DNA of 53,484 bases from Pseudomonas sp. CHM02 (GTDB taxonomy: Bacteria; Pseudomonadota; Gammaproteobacteria; Pseudomonadales; Pseudomonadaceae), in contig NZ_JFCA01000047.1 in NCBI RefSeq assembly GCF_000612585.1, positions 1 to 53,484 of the forward strand, given 5' to 3'. Positions 8,433-15,942 of this stretch are shown piece by piece; within the stretch, counting starts at the first letter, position 1, and each line of letters starts with the position of its first letter. A program made the translations under genes and the position numbers. The notes below the pieces were generated by a model. That model was given only the letters and a program-made list of their open reading frames with translations, had not been told where the DNA came from and did not search any database.

Positions 8433-9566
8433 GTGGCCATCGATATTCACTGGATCTGCGACAACGATAGCCTCGGCCAGCATTGCGCCGAATGGCAGCA
8501 GTTGCCATTCGTCGCCCTCGACACCGAATTCATGCGGGTCGACACCTTTTATCCCATTGCCGGGCTGATCCAGATTGGTGATGGCGTTCGCGCTTACCTG
8601 ATCGACCCCCTGACCATCGACAACTGGCAACCCCTGGCCGCCTTGCTGGAAAACCCGGCGGTGATCAAGGTGGTGCACGCCTGCAGCGAAGACCTCGAAG
8701 TGTTGCTGCGTCTGACCGGCAGCCTGCCAGTGCCGTTGTTCGATACTCAATTGGCGGCGGCTTACTTGAACCTCGGTTTCTCCATGGGCTACTCGCGCCT
8801 GGTGCAAGCCGTGCTGGATATCGAGCTGCCCAAGGGCGAGACCCGTTCGGACTGGCTGCAGCGGCCACTGTCCGAGACGCAGGTCAGCTACGCCGCCGAG
8901 GACGCGGTGCACCTGGCCGAGGTCTATACGCGGCTGCGCCCGCGGCTGTCGGATGATAAATACGCCTGGGTCCTGGAAGACGGCGCCGAGCTGGTCGCCA
9001 ACCTGCGCCGCGAAGTCGACCCTTACGAGGTGTACCGCGACGCCAAGCTGGCGTGGAAACTCTCGCGTGCACAACTCGCCGTGCTGCGTGAACTGTGCGC
9101 CTGGCGCGAGCAGCAAGCCCGCGCCCGTGACCTGCCGCGCAACCGCATCATCCGCGAACACTCGCTGTGGCCCCTGGCCAAATCCCAGCCGGATAACCTC
9201 GCCGCCCTGGGCAAGATCGAAGACATGCACCCGCGTACCGTGCGTCAGGATGGCCAGTTCCTGCTGGACCTGATCAAACGTGCCGGCAGCGTGCCGATGG
9301 ACCAATGGCCGCCTGCCGTTGCCGAGCCGTTGCCGGTGGATGCCGCCGCACTGATCAAGCAACTGCGTGCCCTTGGCCAGGCTGAAGCCGAACGCCTGGA
9401 CATGGCGCCGGAACTGATGCTGCGCAAGAAAACCCTCGAAGCCCTGGTCAAAAGCGGCTACCCCGATGGGCCTTACCAATTGCCAGACTCGCTGCGTGGC
9501 TGGCGCCGCGAGTTGATGGGCCAGGCGCTGCTCGACAGCCTGGCCATTGCCGGAGAACAGCCTTGA
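8433..9566 (+). CDS. rnd: Ribonuclease D
   Basis: 3'-5' exoribonuclease that trims tRNA precursors and other structured RNAs. The 377-residue protein starts at a GTG after AGGGAGA; a longer frame from 8364 has no family support. The DEDDy exonuclease motifs are clear: VALDTEFMRVDTFYP (Exo I), KVVHACSEDLEVLLR (Exo II) and VSYAAEDAVHLAEVY (Exo III, with the Tyr-x3-Asp spacing). A helical HRDC domain follows from about residue 200 (LCAWREQQARARDLPRNRI). The next gene overlaps its stop codon, so the two are translationally coupled. Confidence 0.95.
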   Translation: MAIDIHWICDNDSLGQHCAEWQQLPFVALDTEFMRVDTFYPIAGLIQIGDGVRAYLIDPLTIDNWQPLAALLENPAVIKVVHACSEDLEVLLRLTGSLPVPLFDTQLAAAYLNLGFSMGYSRLVQAVLDIELPKGETRSDWLQRPLSETQVSYAAEDAVHLAEVYTRLRPRLSDDKYAWVLEDGAELVANLRREVDPYEVYRDAKLAWKLSRAQLAVLRELCAWREQQARARDLPRNRIIREHSLWPLAKSQPDNLAALGKIEDMHPRTVRQDGQFLLDLIKRAGSVPMDQWPPAVAEPLPVDAAALIKQLRALGQAEAERLDMAPELMLRKKTLEALVKSGYPDGPYQLPDSLRGWRRELMGQALLDSLAIAGEQP

Positions 9567-9856
9567 AACGTATTTGCTCCATCTACCGCAGCAAGAAGAA
9601 AGACGGGATGTACCTCTATGTGCTCAAAAGCGATGCCCTCGAGCGCGTGCCGGAGCCGCTGATGGAGGCCTTCGGCAAGGCCCATCACGCGTTTGACATG
9701 GTACTGACGCCGGAGCGCAAGCTGTCCCGCGAGGACATCGCCGTGGTCCTGGAAAACCTCGACAAACAGGGCTACCACCTGCAAATGCCGCCGGCCGAGG
9801 ATGAGTACATCGAACACTTGCCCGAAGAGCTGCTGCGCCGCAACGACCCGATGTGA
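9563..9856 (+). CDS. ycgL: YcgL domain-containing protein
   Basis: A 97-residue cytoplasmic protein that begins at a TTG overlapping the TGA of rnd (TTGA), a clear case of translational coupling. It shows the whole YcgL pattern: MKRICSIYRSKKKDGMYLYV, then RVPEPLMEAFGKAHHAFDMV, LVLENLD-like ENLDKQGYHLQMPPAEDEYI and EHLPEELLRRNDPM at the end. The fold is known from structural work in other gammaproteobacteria, but the biochemical function is not settled. Its coupling to RNase D suggests a role linked to RNA turnover, which is inference only. Confidence 0.93.
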   Translation: MKRICSIYRSKKKDGMYLYVLKSDALERVPEPLMEAFGKAHHAFDMVLTPERKLSREDIAVVLENLDKQGYHLQMPPAEDEYIEHLPEELLRRNDPM

Positions 9857-9921
9857 TCGGCGAGTGCCCCAGGGCACAGGCTTCAATGGAATCGTATAAG
9901 TGGGCGGTGGCCGTAAGGATG

Positions 9922-9945
9922 CGGGCGGCCGCCCGTACTGTTTTT
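9922..9945 (+). terminator. Possible weak terminator after rnd-ycgL
   Basis: A perfect 14-base palindrome CGGGCGGCCGCCCG is followed after five bases by GTTTTT. The hairpin has almost no loop, so termination would be inefficient. It lies in the 103-bp gap before the dehydrogenase gene. Confidence 0.35.
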
Positions 9946-9959
9946 GAAAGGTTTTAAGC

Positions 9960-10892
9960 ATGCGTGTTCTGATTGCTGAACAGGATCACCCGCTCTACGC
10001 CAAGTTGCTGGGCGAAGCGGCACCGGACCTGGAGGTGCTGACCAGCGGCGACTCGGCCGAGCTGTCACGCCTGGCCGCTGACTGCCCGGTATGGCTGGGC
10101 CAGCCGGACCTGTTGGCCACTTTGTTGCGTCAAGGTCATCACCCGCAATGGCTGCAATCGACCTGGGCCGGCATCACCCCATTGCTGGCCGAAGGCCTGC
10201 CCCGTGACTATCGCCTGACCCGAGCGGTCGGCATCTTTGGCCAGGTCATGGCCGAGTTTGTCCTCACCTACATGCTCGGGCACGAGCGCGAGGTATTGGC
10301 GCGCCTGGTCAGCCAGGTCGAACGCAAATGGGACAATCGCATGGGCCAGAGCCTGGCGGGGCGCAAGGCGCTGATCGTCGGCACCGGCGATATCGGCCAG
10401 CGTGTCGCCGAGTTCCTGCTGCCTTTTGGCGTGAAGCTTTACGGTATCGCCAGCACCGCACGCGAGCAGGCACCGTTCATCGAGGTGGCCGGGCTCGACC
10501 AGTTGGGCCGGCTGGTGGGGGAGGTGGACTACGTGATCAACCTGCTGCCCAATACGCCGAATACCCATGACCTGTACGACGCGGCGCTGTTCAAGCAATT
10601 CAAGCCGACCGGCTTGTTTATCAACGTCGGGCGCGGCGTGGCGGTGGTGGATGCTGACCTAGTCGAAGCCTTGAAGGAAGGGCATTTGGCGGGTGCGGTA
10701 ATCGATGTCTGCCGCCAGGAACCGTTGCCGCAGCGTCATCCGTTCTGGACCGCCTGGGGGCTGTTGCTGACCGGCCACAGTTCGGCGCCGACTTCACCGG
10801 AGTTGATGGTTGAGCTGTTTGTGCAAAACCTGCGGGCGTACCAGGCCAAGGACGCGTTGCGCGGGGAAGTGGATTTCGAGCGCGGTTACTGA
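9960..10892 (+). CDS. D-2-hydroxyacid dehydrogenase
   Basis: A 310-residue NAD(P)H-dependent dehydrogenase of the GhrA-like branch of the D-2-hydroxyacid family, which reduces 2-oxoacids such as glyoxylate or hydroxypyruvate. The nucleotide-binding loop is IVGTGDIGQRVAEFL (about residues 138-152). INVGRGVAVVDADLVEAL carries the substrate-binding Arg, and VIDVCRQEPLPQRHPFW precedes the catalytic His in LLTGHSSAPT. A substrate helix FGQVMAEFVLTYML precedes the Rossmann fold, as in the family. AAAGG lies before the ATG. It follows ycgL in the same direction and may be read from its own promoter. Confidence 0.87.
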   Translation: MRVLIAEQDHPLYAKLLGEAAPDLEVLTSGDSAELSRLAADCPVWLGQPDLLATLLRQGHHPQWLQSTWAGITPLLAEGLPRDYRLTRAVGIFGQVMAEFVLTYMLGHEREVLARLVSQVERKWDNRMGQSLAGRKALIVGTGDIGQRVAEFLLPFGVKLYGIASTAREQAPFIEVAGLDQLGRLVGEVDYVINLLPNTPNTHDLYDAALFKQFKPTGLFINVGRGVAVVDADLVEALKEGHLAGAVIDVCRQEPLPQRHPFWTAWGLLLTGHSSAPTSPELMVELFVQNLRAYQAKDALRGEVDFERGY

Positions 10893-10906
10893 AACCACCG
10901 CAACGT

Positions 10907-10935
10907 TGTAGGAGCCGGCAAACCGGCTCCTACAA
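10907..10935. terminator. Hairpin between convergent genes (REP half or terminator)
   Basis: TTGTAGGAGCCGG and CCGGCTCCTACAA pair perfectly around a short loop. It sits between the ends of the convergent dehydrogenase and nitroreductase genes. The arm sequence is that of the TGTAGGAGCCGG REP family, collapsed to a single hairpin, and it could block transcription from both sides. Confidence 0.5.
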
Positions 10936-10939
10936 GGTG

Positions 10940-11524
10940 CTACAGGCTGAAATCACCTTCTGAAACCAGCTCGCTCAGCGGTTTGCGCGGGCTGGGTGTT
11001 TCACGGCCTTGCAGGTATTCCGGCAGGCTCGACTTGTCCCCCAGCTTGCCAATCGCCACGGCGGCATGCAGTGCATAACCTTCCGGGATTTTCAGCTCTT
11101 TGCGGGTCAGCTCCTGGTCGAAGCCGGCCATGCCGTGGGTGTGCCAGCCGCTGAGGCTGGCCTGCAGCGCCAGGTGGCCCCAGGCGGAGCCGGTGTCGAA
11201 GGTGTGCCACAGGGCGGGGGTTTCTTCCGTGGCGCCGGGGGCGATGAAGTCGGTTTTCGAGGCGATGATCACCAGGGCCGACGCATGCTGTGCCCAGTTA
11301 CGGTTGAATTCATTCAGCAAACCCAGGAAACGCTCCCAGTCTGGCGTGTCGCGGCGCGCGTAGAGGAAACGCCACGGCTGCGAGTTGTAGGCGGAAGGTG
11401 CCCAGCGTGCGGCTTCGAAGAAGCTCAGCAGGGTGTCCTTGGAGATACTCTCGCCGGTGAAGGCGCGAGGCGACCAGCGGTCGGTGAACTGGGTGTGGAT
11501 CGGATAATCGGCAACACGGGTCAT
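10940..11524 (-). CDS. Nitroreductase family protein
   Basis: A 194-residue FMN-dependent oxidoreductase of the nitroreductase superfamily. FMN-contacting segments are visible: FTDRWSPRAFTGESI (Arg pair at residues 16-20), RWAPSAYNSQPWRFLYA, and the later GSAWGHLALQASLSGWHTHG followed by GYALHAAVAIG. Such proteins reduce nitro compounds, quinones or related electrophiles with NAD(P)H. It stands between the hydroxyacid dehydrogenase and ycgN on the opposite strand. The native substrate is unknown. Confidence 0.88.
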   Translation of the reverse strand: MTRVADYPIHTQFTDRWSPRAFTGESISKDTLLSFFEAARWAPSAYNSQPWRFLYARRDTPDWERFLGLLNEFNRNWAQHASALVIIASKTDFIAPGATEETPALWHTFDTGSAWGHLALQASLSGWHTHGMAGFDQELTRKELKIPEGYALHAAVAIGKLGDKSSLPEYLQGRETPSPRKPLSELVSEGDFSL

Positions 11525-11677
11525 GAGCAGTTCCTGATCGTCAATTCGGCGCTCAAAGCTACTGCGCGGCCACTAGACTGACAAGTGTTGTTACACCGCC
11601 AGTCGCTAGCGCTTGGTTCCAGCCGCCTGGGGCACTAGACTGGCGGCCTTTTCACCTACCGATACTGATGTAGAGCC

Positions 11678-12127
11678 ATGGCCGCCAAAGTCGAACCTTT
11701 CTGGATACGCAAAACCCTCGAGCACCTCGACCAGGAGGAGTGGGAGTCGTTGTGCGACGGTTGTGGCCTGTGCTGCCTGCAAAAGCTCGAGGACGAAGAC
11801 GACAACAGCGTCTATTACACGCGTATCGCCTGCAAACTGCTCGACCTGAAAACCTGCCAGTGCACCGATTACCCCAACCGCCGTGCGTCGGTACCGGACT
11901 GCATCCAGCTCACCCCAGGCCAGGCCGACCAATTCAAATGGCTGCCGCCGACCTGTGGTTATCGCCTGGTCAGCGAACGCAAGGACCTGCCGTTGTGGCA
12001 CCACCTGGTCTGCGGCGACCGCGACGCCGTGCACCACGAACGCATTTCCCAGTCCGGGCGCATGCTCAGCGAAGGCAGCGTGCCCGAAGACGACTGGGAG
12101 GATTACCTGATTTTCCGCGCGGGCTGA
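11678..12127 (+). CDS. ycgN: YcgN family cysteine-cluster protein
   Basis: A 149-residue protein of the UPF0260/YcgN family. Conserved cysteines occur as CDGCGLCCLQKL near the N-terminus and CKLLDLKTCQCTDYPNR in the middle, followed by a further Cys in PDC and one in VCGDRDAVH. The spacing suggests a metal or iron-sulfur site. The N-terminal FWIRKTLEHLDQEEWESLCD is the family signature. The function is not known. It belongs to the same local block as rnd and ycgL, with the dehydrogenase and nitroreductase genes between. The next gene begins 14 bases after its stop and is probably in the same operon. Confidence 0.93.
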   Translation: MAAKVEPFWIRKTLEHLDQEEWESLCDGCGLCCLQKLEDEDDNSVYYTRIACKLLDLKTCQCTDYPNRRASVPDCIQLTPGQADQFKWLPPTCGYRLVSERKDLPLWHHLVCGDRDAVHHERISQSGRMLSEGSVPEDDWEDYLIFRAG

Positions 12128-12140
12128 ACAAGGAGTGTGT

Positions 12141-13361
12141 ATGAGGGGGGGATTCAAGCTGACGGCATCGGTCCTGCTGTTGGCGCTGAGCATGCCGGCG
12201 TGGTGCGCGAAGAAAGTCGACCTGGATTATCACGTCAAACTCCTGCCCCAGAGCGATCAGGCCGAAGTACGGGTGAGCCTGTCCCAGGGCTCGGCGGTGC
12301 GCAGCCTGAACTTCGACCTCGGCCACGACGGTGACTACAGCGACTTCAAGGCCGATGGCCAGTGGAGCGTCACCGAGCACCGTGGCCTGTGGCAACCCAG
12401 TGCCAGCAAAGCCAGCCTCACCTACCGCGTGCGCCTCACCCACGCGCGCAAGCCGGGTAGCTATGAGGCGCGCATGACGCCGAGTTGGGCGCTGTTTCGC
12501 GGTGAAGACCTGGTGCCGCCGGCGCGGCTCGACCAGCAGGACGGTATCGAGCTGGTCTCGCGCCTGGTGTTCGAACTGCCGGCCGGCTGGAAAAGCGTCG
12601 AAACCGCCTGGCCGCGCATCGGCAAGCACAAGTTCCGCATCGACAACGTCTCGCGCCTGTTCGACCGGCCCACTGGCTGGATGCTCGCCGGCAACCTCGG
12701 CAGCCGCCGCGTGCGCCTGGGCGAGACAGAAGTCACCGTGGCCTCGCCCAAAGGCCAGGCCATGCGCCGCATGGATGTGCTGACGTTGCTGACCTTCGTC
12801 TGGCCGCAGGTGGAAGCCGCTTTCCCGCGCCATCCGGCCAAGCTGCTGGTGGTGGGCGCCAGCGATCCGATGCGTCGCGGGGCGTTCTCGGCGCGCGACT
12901 CGCTCTACCTCAACAGCCGTACCCCGTTGGTCAGCGAAAATGGCAGCAGCCCGTTGATTCGTGAAGTGGTGCAGGCGATCGGGCGCTTCAACGACCACGA
13001 CACCAGTGACTGGATCAGCGAAGGCCTGGCCGAGTACTACGCCATCGAGTTGGTGCGCCGTGCCGGTGGCATTACCGATGAACGCTATCAGGCGATACAG
13101 GCGCGTTTGGTGAAGGAAGGCAAGGACGTGACCAGCCTGCGTGGCGAACACGTCAGCGGTGCGACAGTGTCACGCGCGGTGGTGGTGTTGCAGGAGCTGG
13201 ACCGCGAGATCCGCGTGAAGACCCACAACAAGCGCTCCCTGGATGACCTCGCGCAAGCGGTGATGCGCGCCAACCGCATCACCACCGCGGAGTTCGTGCA
13301 ACTGGCCGAAAGCGTCATCGGCGAGTCATCGGTGGTGCTGGATAACAAACTGCTGCGTTGA
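12141..13361 (+). CDS. Exported M1/M61 peptidase-like protein lacking the zinc motif
   Basis: A 406-residue protein with a signal peptide (MRGGFKLTASVLLLALSMPAWC, cleavage near AWC-A). AGGAG lies five bases before the ATG at 12141, which beats an upstream GTG. The first 200 residues are beta-rich. The C-terminal half resembles gluzincin peptidases of the M1/M61 type, with DWISEGLAEYYAIELVRR matching the conserved NEGFA.Y helix. Where HExxH should stand, 16 residues earlier, the sequence is REVVQ, so both zinc-binding histidines are absent. If the alignment is right, this is a catalytically dead peptidase, perhaps a binding or chaperone protein. It follows ycgN by 14 bases. The family assignment is by motif only. 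Confidence 0.6.
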   Translation: MRGGFKLTASVLLLALSMPAWCAKKVDLDYHVKLLPQSDQAEVRVSLSQGSAVRSLNFDLGHDGDYSDFKADGQWSVTEHRGLWQPSASKASLTYRVRLTHARKPGSYEARMTPSWALFRGEDLVPPARLDQQDGIELVSRLVFELPAGWKSVETAWPRIGKHKFRIDNVSRLFDRPTGWMLAGNLGSRRVRLGETEVTVASPKGQAMRRMDVLTLLTFVWPQVEAAFPRHPAKLLVVGASDPMRRGAFSARDSLYLNSRTPLVSENGSSPLIREVVQAIGRFNDHDTSDWISEGLAEYYAIELVRRAGGITDERYQAIQARLVKEGKDVTSLRGEHVSGATVSRAVVVLQELDREIRVKTHNKRSLDDLAQAVMRANRITTAEFVQLAESVIGESSVVLDNKLLR

Positions 13362-13400
13362 ACTCGCCGCGAACCCTTGCTGAACCTGCCGCAAAACCTT

Positions 13401-13465
13401 GTAGGAGCCCGGCTTGCCGGCGACAGGGCCCTCAAGGACGCCATCGCCGGCAAGCCGGGCTCCTC
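13401..13465. repeat. REPIN-like inverted repeat
   Basis: GTAGGAGCCCGGCTTGCCGG on the left pairs with CCGGCAAGCCGGGCTCCT on the right around a short spacer. It lies between the convergent peptidase-like and DUF2892 genes and probably also acts as a transcription barrier. It belongs to the TGTAGGAGCCCGGCTTGCCGGCGA subfamily. Confidence 0.78.
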
Positions 13466-13480
13466 CAGGTCGGGGTGGTG

Positions 13481-13831
13481 TCAGCCGGTGGTTTTTACGG
13501 CCTTCTCAGCCGCCACTTCGGCCTTGGTCTTCAAGTTCTTCAACTCTTCCCCGGCCCGCTCGATCTTCGCGCGCACGGTGTTCATTTCCTGACGGCCCTG
13601 CTCGAGCTTTTCCTTCAGGTTGCTGTGCCCGGTAAAACCACGGGCCAGTGCCACACCGCCAATCGCTACCTGAATCAAACCGAAAATCCCGCCACGGCGC
13701 AGGCCTTTGCCGACCATCATCACGCCACCGGCCACCGAGCCGATGCGTTCCCAGCCGTGCACGTTTTGCGCGGGCTGGGTCTGGAACGGCGTGTGTTCGA
13801 TGATAGGTCGCAAGGTTTTGCTGTCGCTCAT
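13481..13831 (-). CDS. DUF2892 (YgaP-like) membrane protein
   Basis: A 116-residue protein. The start at 13831 has TTTGGAG upstream and gives MSDSKTLRPIIEHTPFQTQP; a longer frame to 14020 overlaps the neighbouring methyltransferase gene and is not supported. Residues 25-65 (NVHGWERIGSVAGGVMMVGK and GLIQVAIGGVALARG) match the two short hydrophobic helices of the DUF2892 inner-membrane family. After them comes a charged, coiled-coil-like tail rich in Glu and Lys (LKEKLEQGRQEMNTVRAKIE onward). The function is unknown. Confidence 0.8.
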   Translation of the reverse strand: MSDSKTLRPIIEHTPFQTQPAQNVHGWERIGSVAGGVMMVGKGLRRGGIFGLIQVAIGGVALARGFTGHSNLKEKLEQGRQEMNTVRAKIERAGEELKNLKTKAEVAAEKAVKTTG

Positions 13832-13899
13832 GATCTGTCTCCAAAGAGGGCTAGTGATAATCAGCTGACTGCCCGCAGGCGCCGGATGTTCCCGAAATA

Positions 13900-14367
13900 T
13901 CAGTACTTGGGGCCCGAACGGGTGTTGTTGCCCTTGGCCAGGCGATCGTAGAGCACCACGTTGACGGTGGCGGCGAGGTTCATGCAGCCGGTGGTCGGGA
14001 TGTAGACCACGTCTTCGCACCAGTCGCGGATCTCCTTGTCGAGGGAGCCGTCTTCCGGGCCGAAGATATACAGCGCGCGGTCGGGGTGGGTGTATTCCGG
14101 CAGGGGGCGGGCGCCTTCCACCAATTCCACGGCGACGGGGATGCAGCCCAGCGGCAGGATTTTTTTCAGGTCATCGATACCGATCAGCGGAATGTCGTGG
14201 TGGACCTTCTTGGTGTCGGTGATGAAGTCCCGGGCGCGCTCGTAACGCACGCCGGTGTAGAACACCGAGGCCACGCCGTAGCAGCCGGCGGCGCGCATGA
14301 CCGAACCGACGTTTTCGGGGGATTTGGGGTTATACAGACCGATGCAGCTGTAGCGTTTATTGCCCAC
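13900..14367 (-). CDS. SpoU/TrmH-type RNA methyltransferase
   Basis: A 155-residue protein of the SPOUT superfamily, probably an RNA 2'-O-methyltransferase using SAM. The three SpoU motifs are present: NPKSPENVGSVMRAAGCYGV near the N-terminus (motif 1), LYIFGPEDGSLDKEI (motif 2) and IPTTGCMNLAATVNVVLYDR (motif 3, forming the trefoil knot). Compared with TrmL (about 157 residues) the length fits, though the motif details differ from the enzymes I know, so no symbol is given. The gene lies 68 bases upstream of the DUF2892 gene on the same strand. Confidence 0.87.
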   Translation of the reverse strand: MGNKRYSCIGLYNPKSPENVGSVMRAAGCYGVASVFYTGVRYERARDFITDTKKVHHDIPLIGIDDLKKILPLGCIPVAVELVEGARPLPEYTHPDRALYIFGPEDGSLDKEIRDWCEDVVYIPTTGCMNLAATVNVVLYDRLAKGNNTRSGPKY

Positions 14368-14437
14368 GGGGAAGGGTGCCTTGGAGAAAAACCGCGATTA
14401 TACGGCCTTGGGGTAATGGGGTGTTTGGGCGATCGCT

Positions 14438-14518
14438 TTCGCGAGCAAGCCCGCTCCCACATTTGTCCCGTATGTCCCTTGAAATGCGGTCGAATGTGGG
14501 AGCGGGCTTGCTCGCGAA
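14438..14518. repeat. REPIN-like inverted repeat
   Basis: TTCGCGAGCAAGCCCGCTCC followed by CACATTT pairs almost perfectly with AATGTGGGAGCGGGCTTGCT followed by CGCGAA; only about 28 bases separate the arms. It lies between the RNA methyltransferase and yajD genes, both on the minus strand. Confidence 0.82.
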
Positions 14519-14544
14519 GAGGCCAGAGCAGGCAAAAAAGAGCT

Positions 14545-14919
14545 TCAGTCGTCTTTTTTCATCAGGCCCGCCAACGCCGCAAACGGGTTATGCGTGGCCT
14601 TGGCAATCGTCGGGCTGCTGGTGGAGCCTTCGCCGAAGTACTGCTGGTCGGTGTAGCGCGAGTGTTCGTTGTCGTGGCAGTACAGGCACAGCAACTCCCA
14701 GTTGGAACCGTCCTGCGGATTATCATCATGATTGTGGTTTCGGTGGTGTACGGTCAGTTCACTCAAGCGTTTGCCGGAGAACTCACGGGCGCAGCGGCCG
14801 CACACGTGGGGGTACATCTTCAGGGCTTTATCGCGGTAGCCCATTTCCCGGTCGCGCTGGGCATCGGCGAGGATACGGTCCAGCTTGGCGGTGTGGGAGG
14901 GCGGATTGGTCGAGCTCAT
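14545..14919 (-). CDS. yajD: YajD family HNH nuclease
   Basis: A 124-residue small HNH-type protein. The core has two CxxC pairs, CGRCAREF and CLYCHDNEHS, bracketing the histidines of ELTVHHRNHNHDDNPQDGSN, which form the beta-beta-alpha-metal site. The N-terminal KLDRILADAQRDREMGYRDK followed by ALKMYPHVCGRC is typical of YajD. The start at 14919 is preferred because the AGGAG is too close to the ATG three bases upstream. The biological role is not established; HNH proteins usually nick or cut DNA. Confidence 0.9.
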   Translation of the reverse strand: MSSTNPPSHTAKLDRILADAQRDREMGYRDKALKMYPHVCGRCAREFSGKRLSELTVHHRNHNHDDNPQDGSNWELLCLYCHDNEHSRYTDQQYFGEGSTSSPTIAKATHNPFAALAGLMKKDD

Positions 14920-15017
14920 CATGGCTCCTGGCTATTTGGTGGTTCACGGATAGGGTTGATTCTAGCCGCTCGGGCTATAAATAACCGCTTCACTTTATCG
15001 ATAAGGACTTGAAACGC

Positions 15018-15938
15018 ATGCGTCTGCATTCATGGACTGTTGCATTGTTGCTATGTGGGATGGCTGCCCAAGCCCAGGCGTTCTCCACGCCAAAACCCGG
15101 GCAGGTGATCGAGGTGGCACTGGAGCAATTGCACCCGACCCAGGCGGTGGTGGGTTTTGACCAGATTTACTACAGCCTCGGCCTGTTCGCTGACAAACCC
15201 GCGAAGGTCTTCGATGAATACTGCGAAACCAACGGCCAGGGCGAGGCCGACACAGTGCCCAAGAGCGCGGATCTGCACAAGCCGGCGAGCTTCACCTGCA
15301 AGGACCCGGTGGGCACTCATCCCGAGGATATGAAAACCGTGGTGGTCGGCCCCGGCGGCCAGTTGTACCTGACTGACGGTCACCACAGCTTCACCACCTT
15401 GTGGGAGGTGCCAGGCGGCGGCCCGCGCTTGAACATGTGGGTCAAGGTCACCGACGACTTCAGCAACAGCCCGACCATGGCGAACTTCTGGCAGCGCATG
15501 GAAGCGGCGCGCAAAGTCTGGCTCAAGGACAATCAAGGCCAGGCCCTGCCGCCCGAGCAGTTGCCCGCCCACCTGGGTTTCAAGAACCTGCAGGACGACA
15601 CCTTTCGCAGCCTGGTGTATTTCACCCGCAAGGCCGCGTATGGCAAGCCGGACAGTGGGGAGATCGCACCGGAGTTCCTGGAGTTTTACTGGGGTTACTG
15701 GCTGCGTACTCAAATTGATCTGGGCAAGTACAACCTGAACAAGAAGGGCGGCTACAAGGACGCCATTGAGGCCGTCGCAAAGCGCATGGTCAGCCTGGCG
15801 CCGGGCTCACAGGTCGGCGACAGCGGTTTCACCGCCCATCAACTGGGCGGCATGACTAAACTCGACCGAAATGAGCTGGAAAAGACCTTCGACAAAAAAG
15901 TCCCGTATGTGATCGATTACCGCAATTCCCTGCGCTAA
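15018..15938 (+). CDS. Exported ParB-like (ParBc_2) protein
   Basis: A 306-residue protein with a strong signal peptide (MRLHSWTVALLLCGMAAQAQA, cleavage before FST). AAGGA precedes the ATG, so the in-frame TTG at 15009 is rejected. Residues 30-50 (VIEVALEQLHPTQAVVGFDQ) and LYLTDGHHSFTTLWEV match the putative ParB-like nuclease family, in which the DGHHS loop is the hallmark of the ParB/sulfiredoxin fold. The C-terminal half is helical and matches nothing I recognise. Despite its family name it should act in the periplasm or outside the cell, so a role in chromosome partitioning is unlikely. It stands alone between yajD and a convergent gene. Confidence 0.78.
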   Translation: MRLHSWTVALLLCGMAAQAQAFSTPKPGQVIEVALEQLHPTQAVVGFDQIYYSLGLFADKPAKVFDEYCETNGQGEADTVPKSADLHKPASFTCKDPVGTHPEDMKTVVVGPGGQLYLTDGHHSFTTLWEVPGGGPRLNMWVKVTDDFSNSPTMANFWQRMEAARKVWLKDNQGQALPPEQLPAHLGFKNLQDDTFRSLVYFTRKAAYGKPDSGEIAPEFLEFYWGYWLRTQIDLGKYNLNKKGGYKDAIEAVAKRMVSLAPGSQVGDSGFTAHQLGGMTKLDRNELEKTFDKKVPYVIDYRNSLR

Positions 15939-15942
15939 CCGA

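Noticed and set aside
14086..15012. 308-residue plus-strand frame opposite the RNA methyltransferase and yajD
   Set aside because: It crosses two supported minus-strand genes and a REPIN; no family features.
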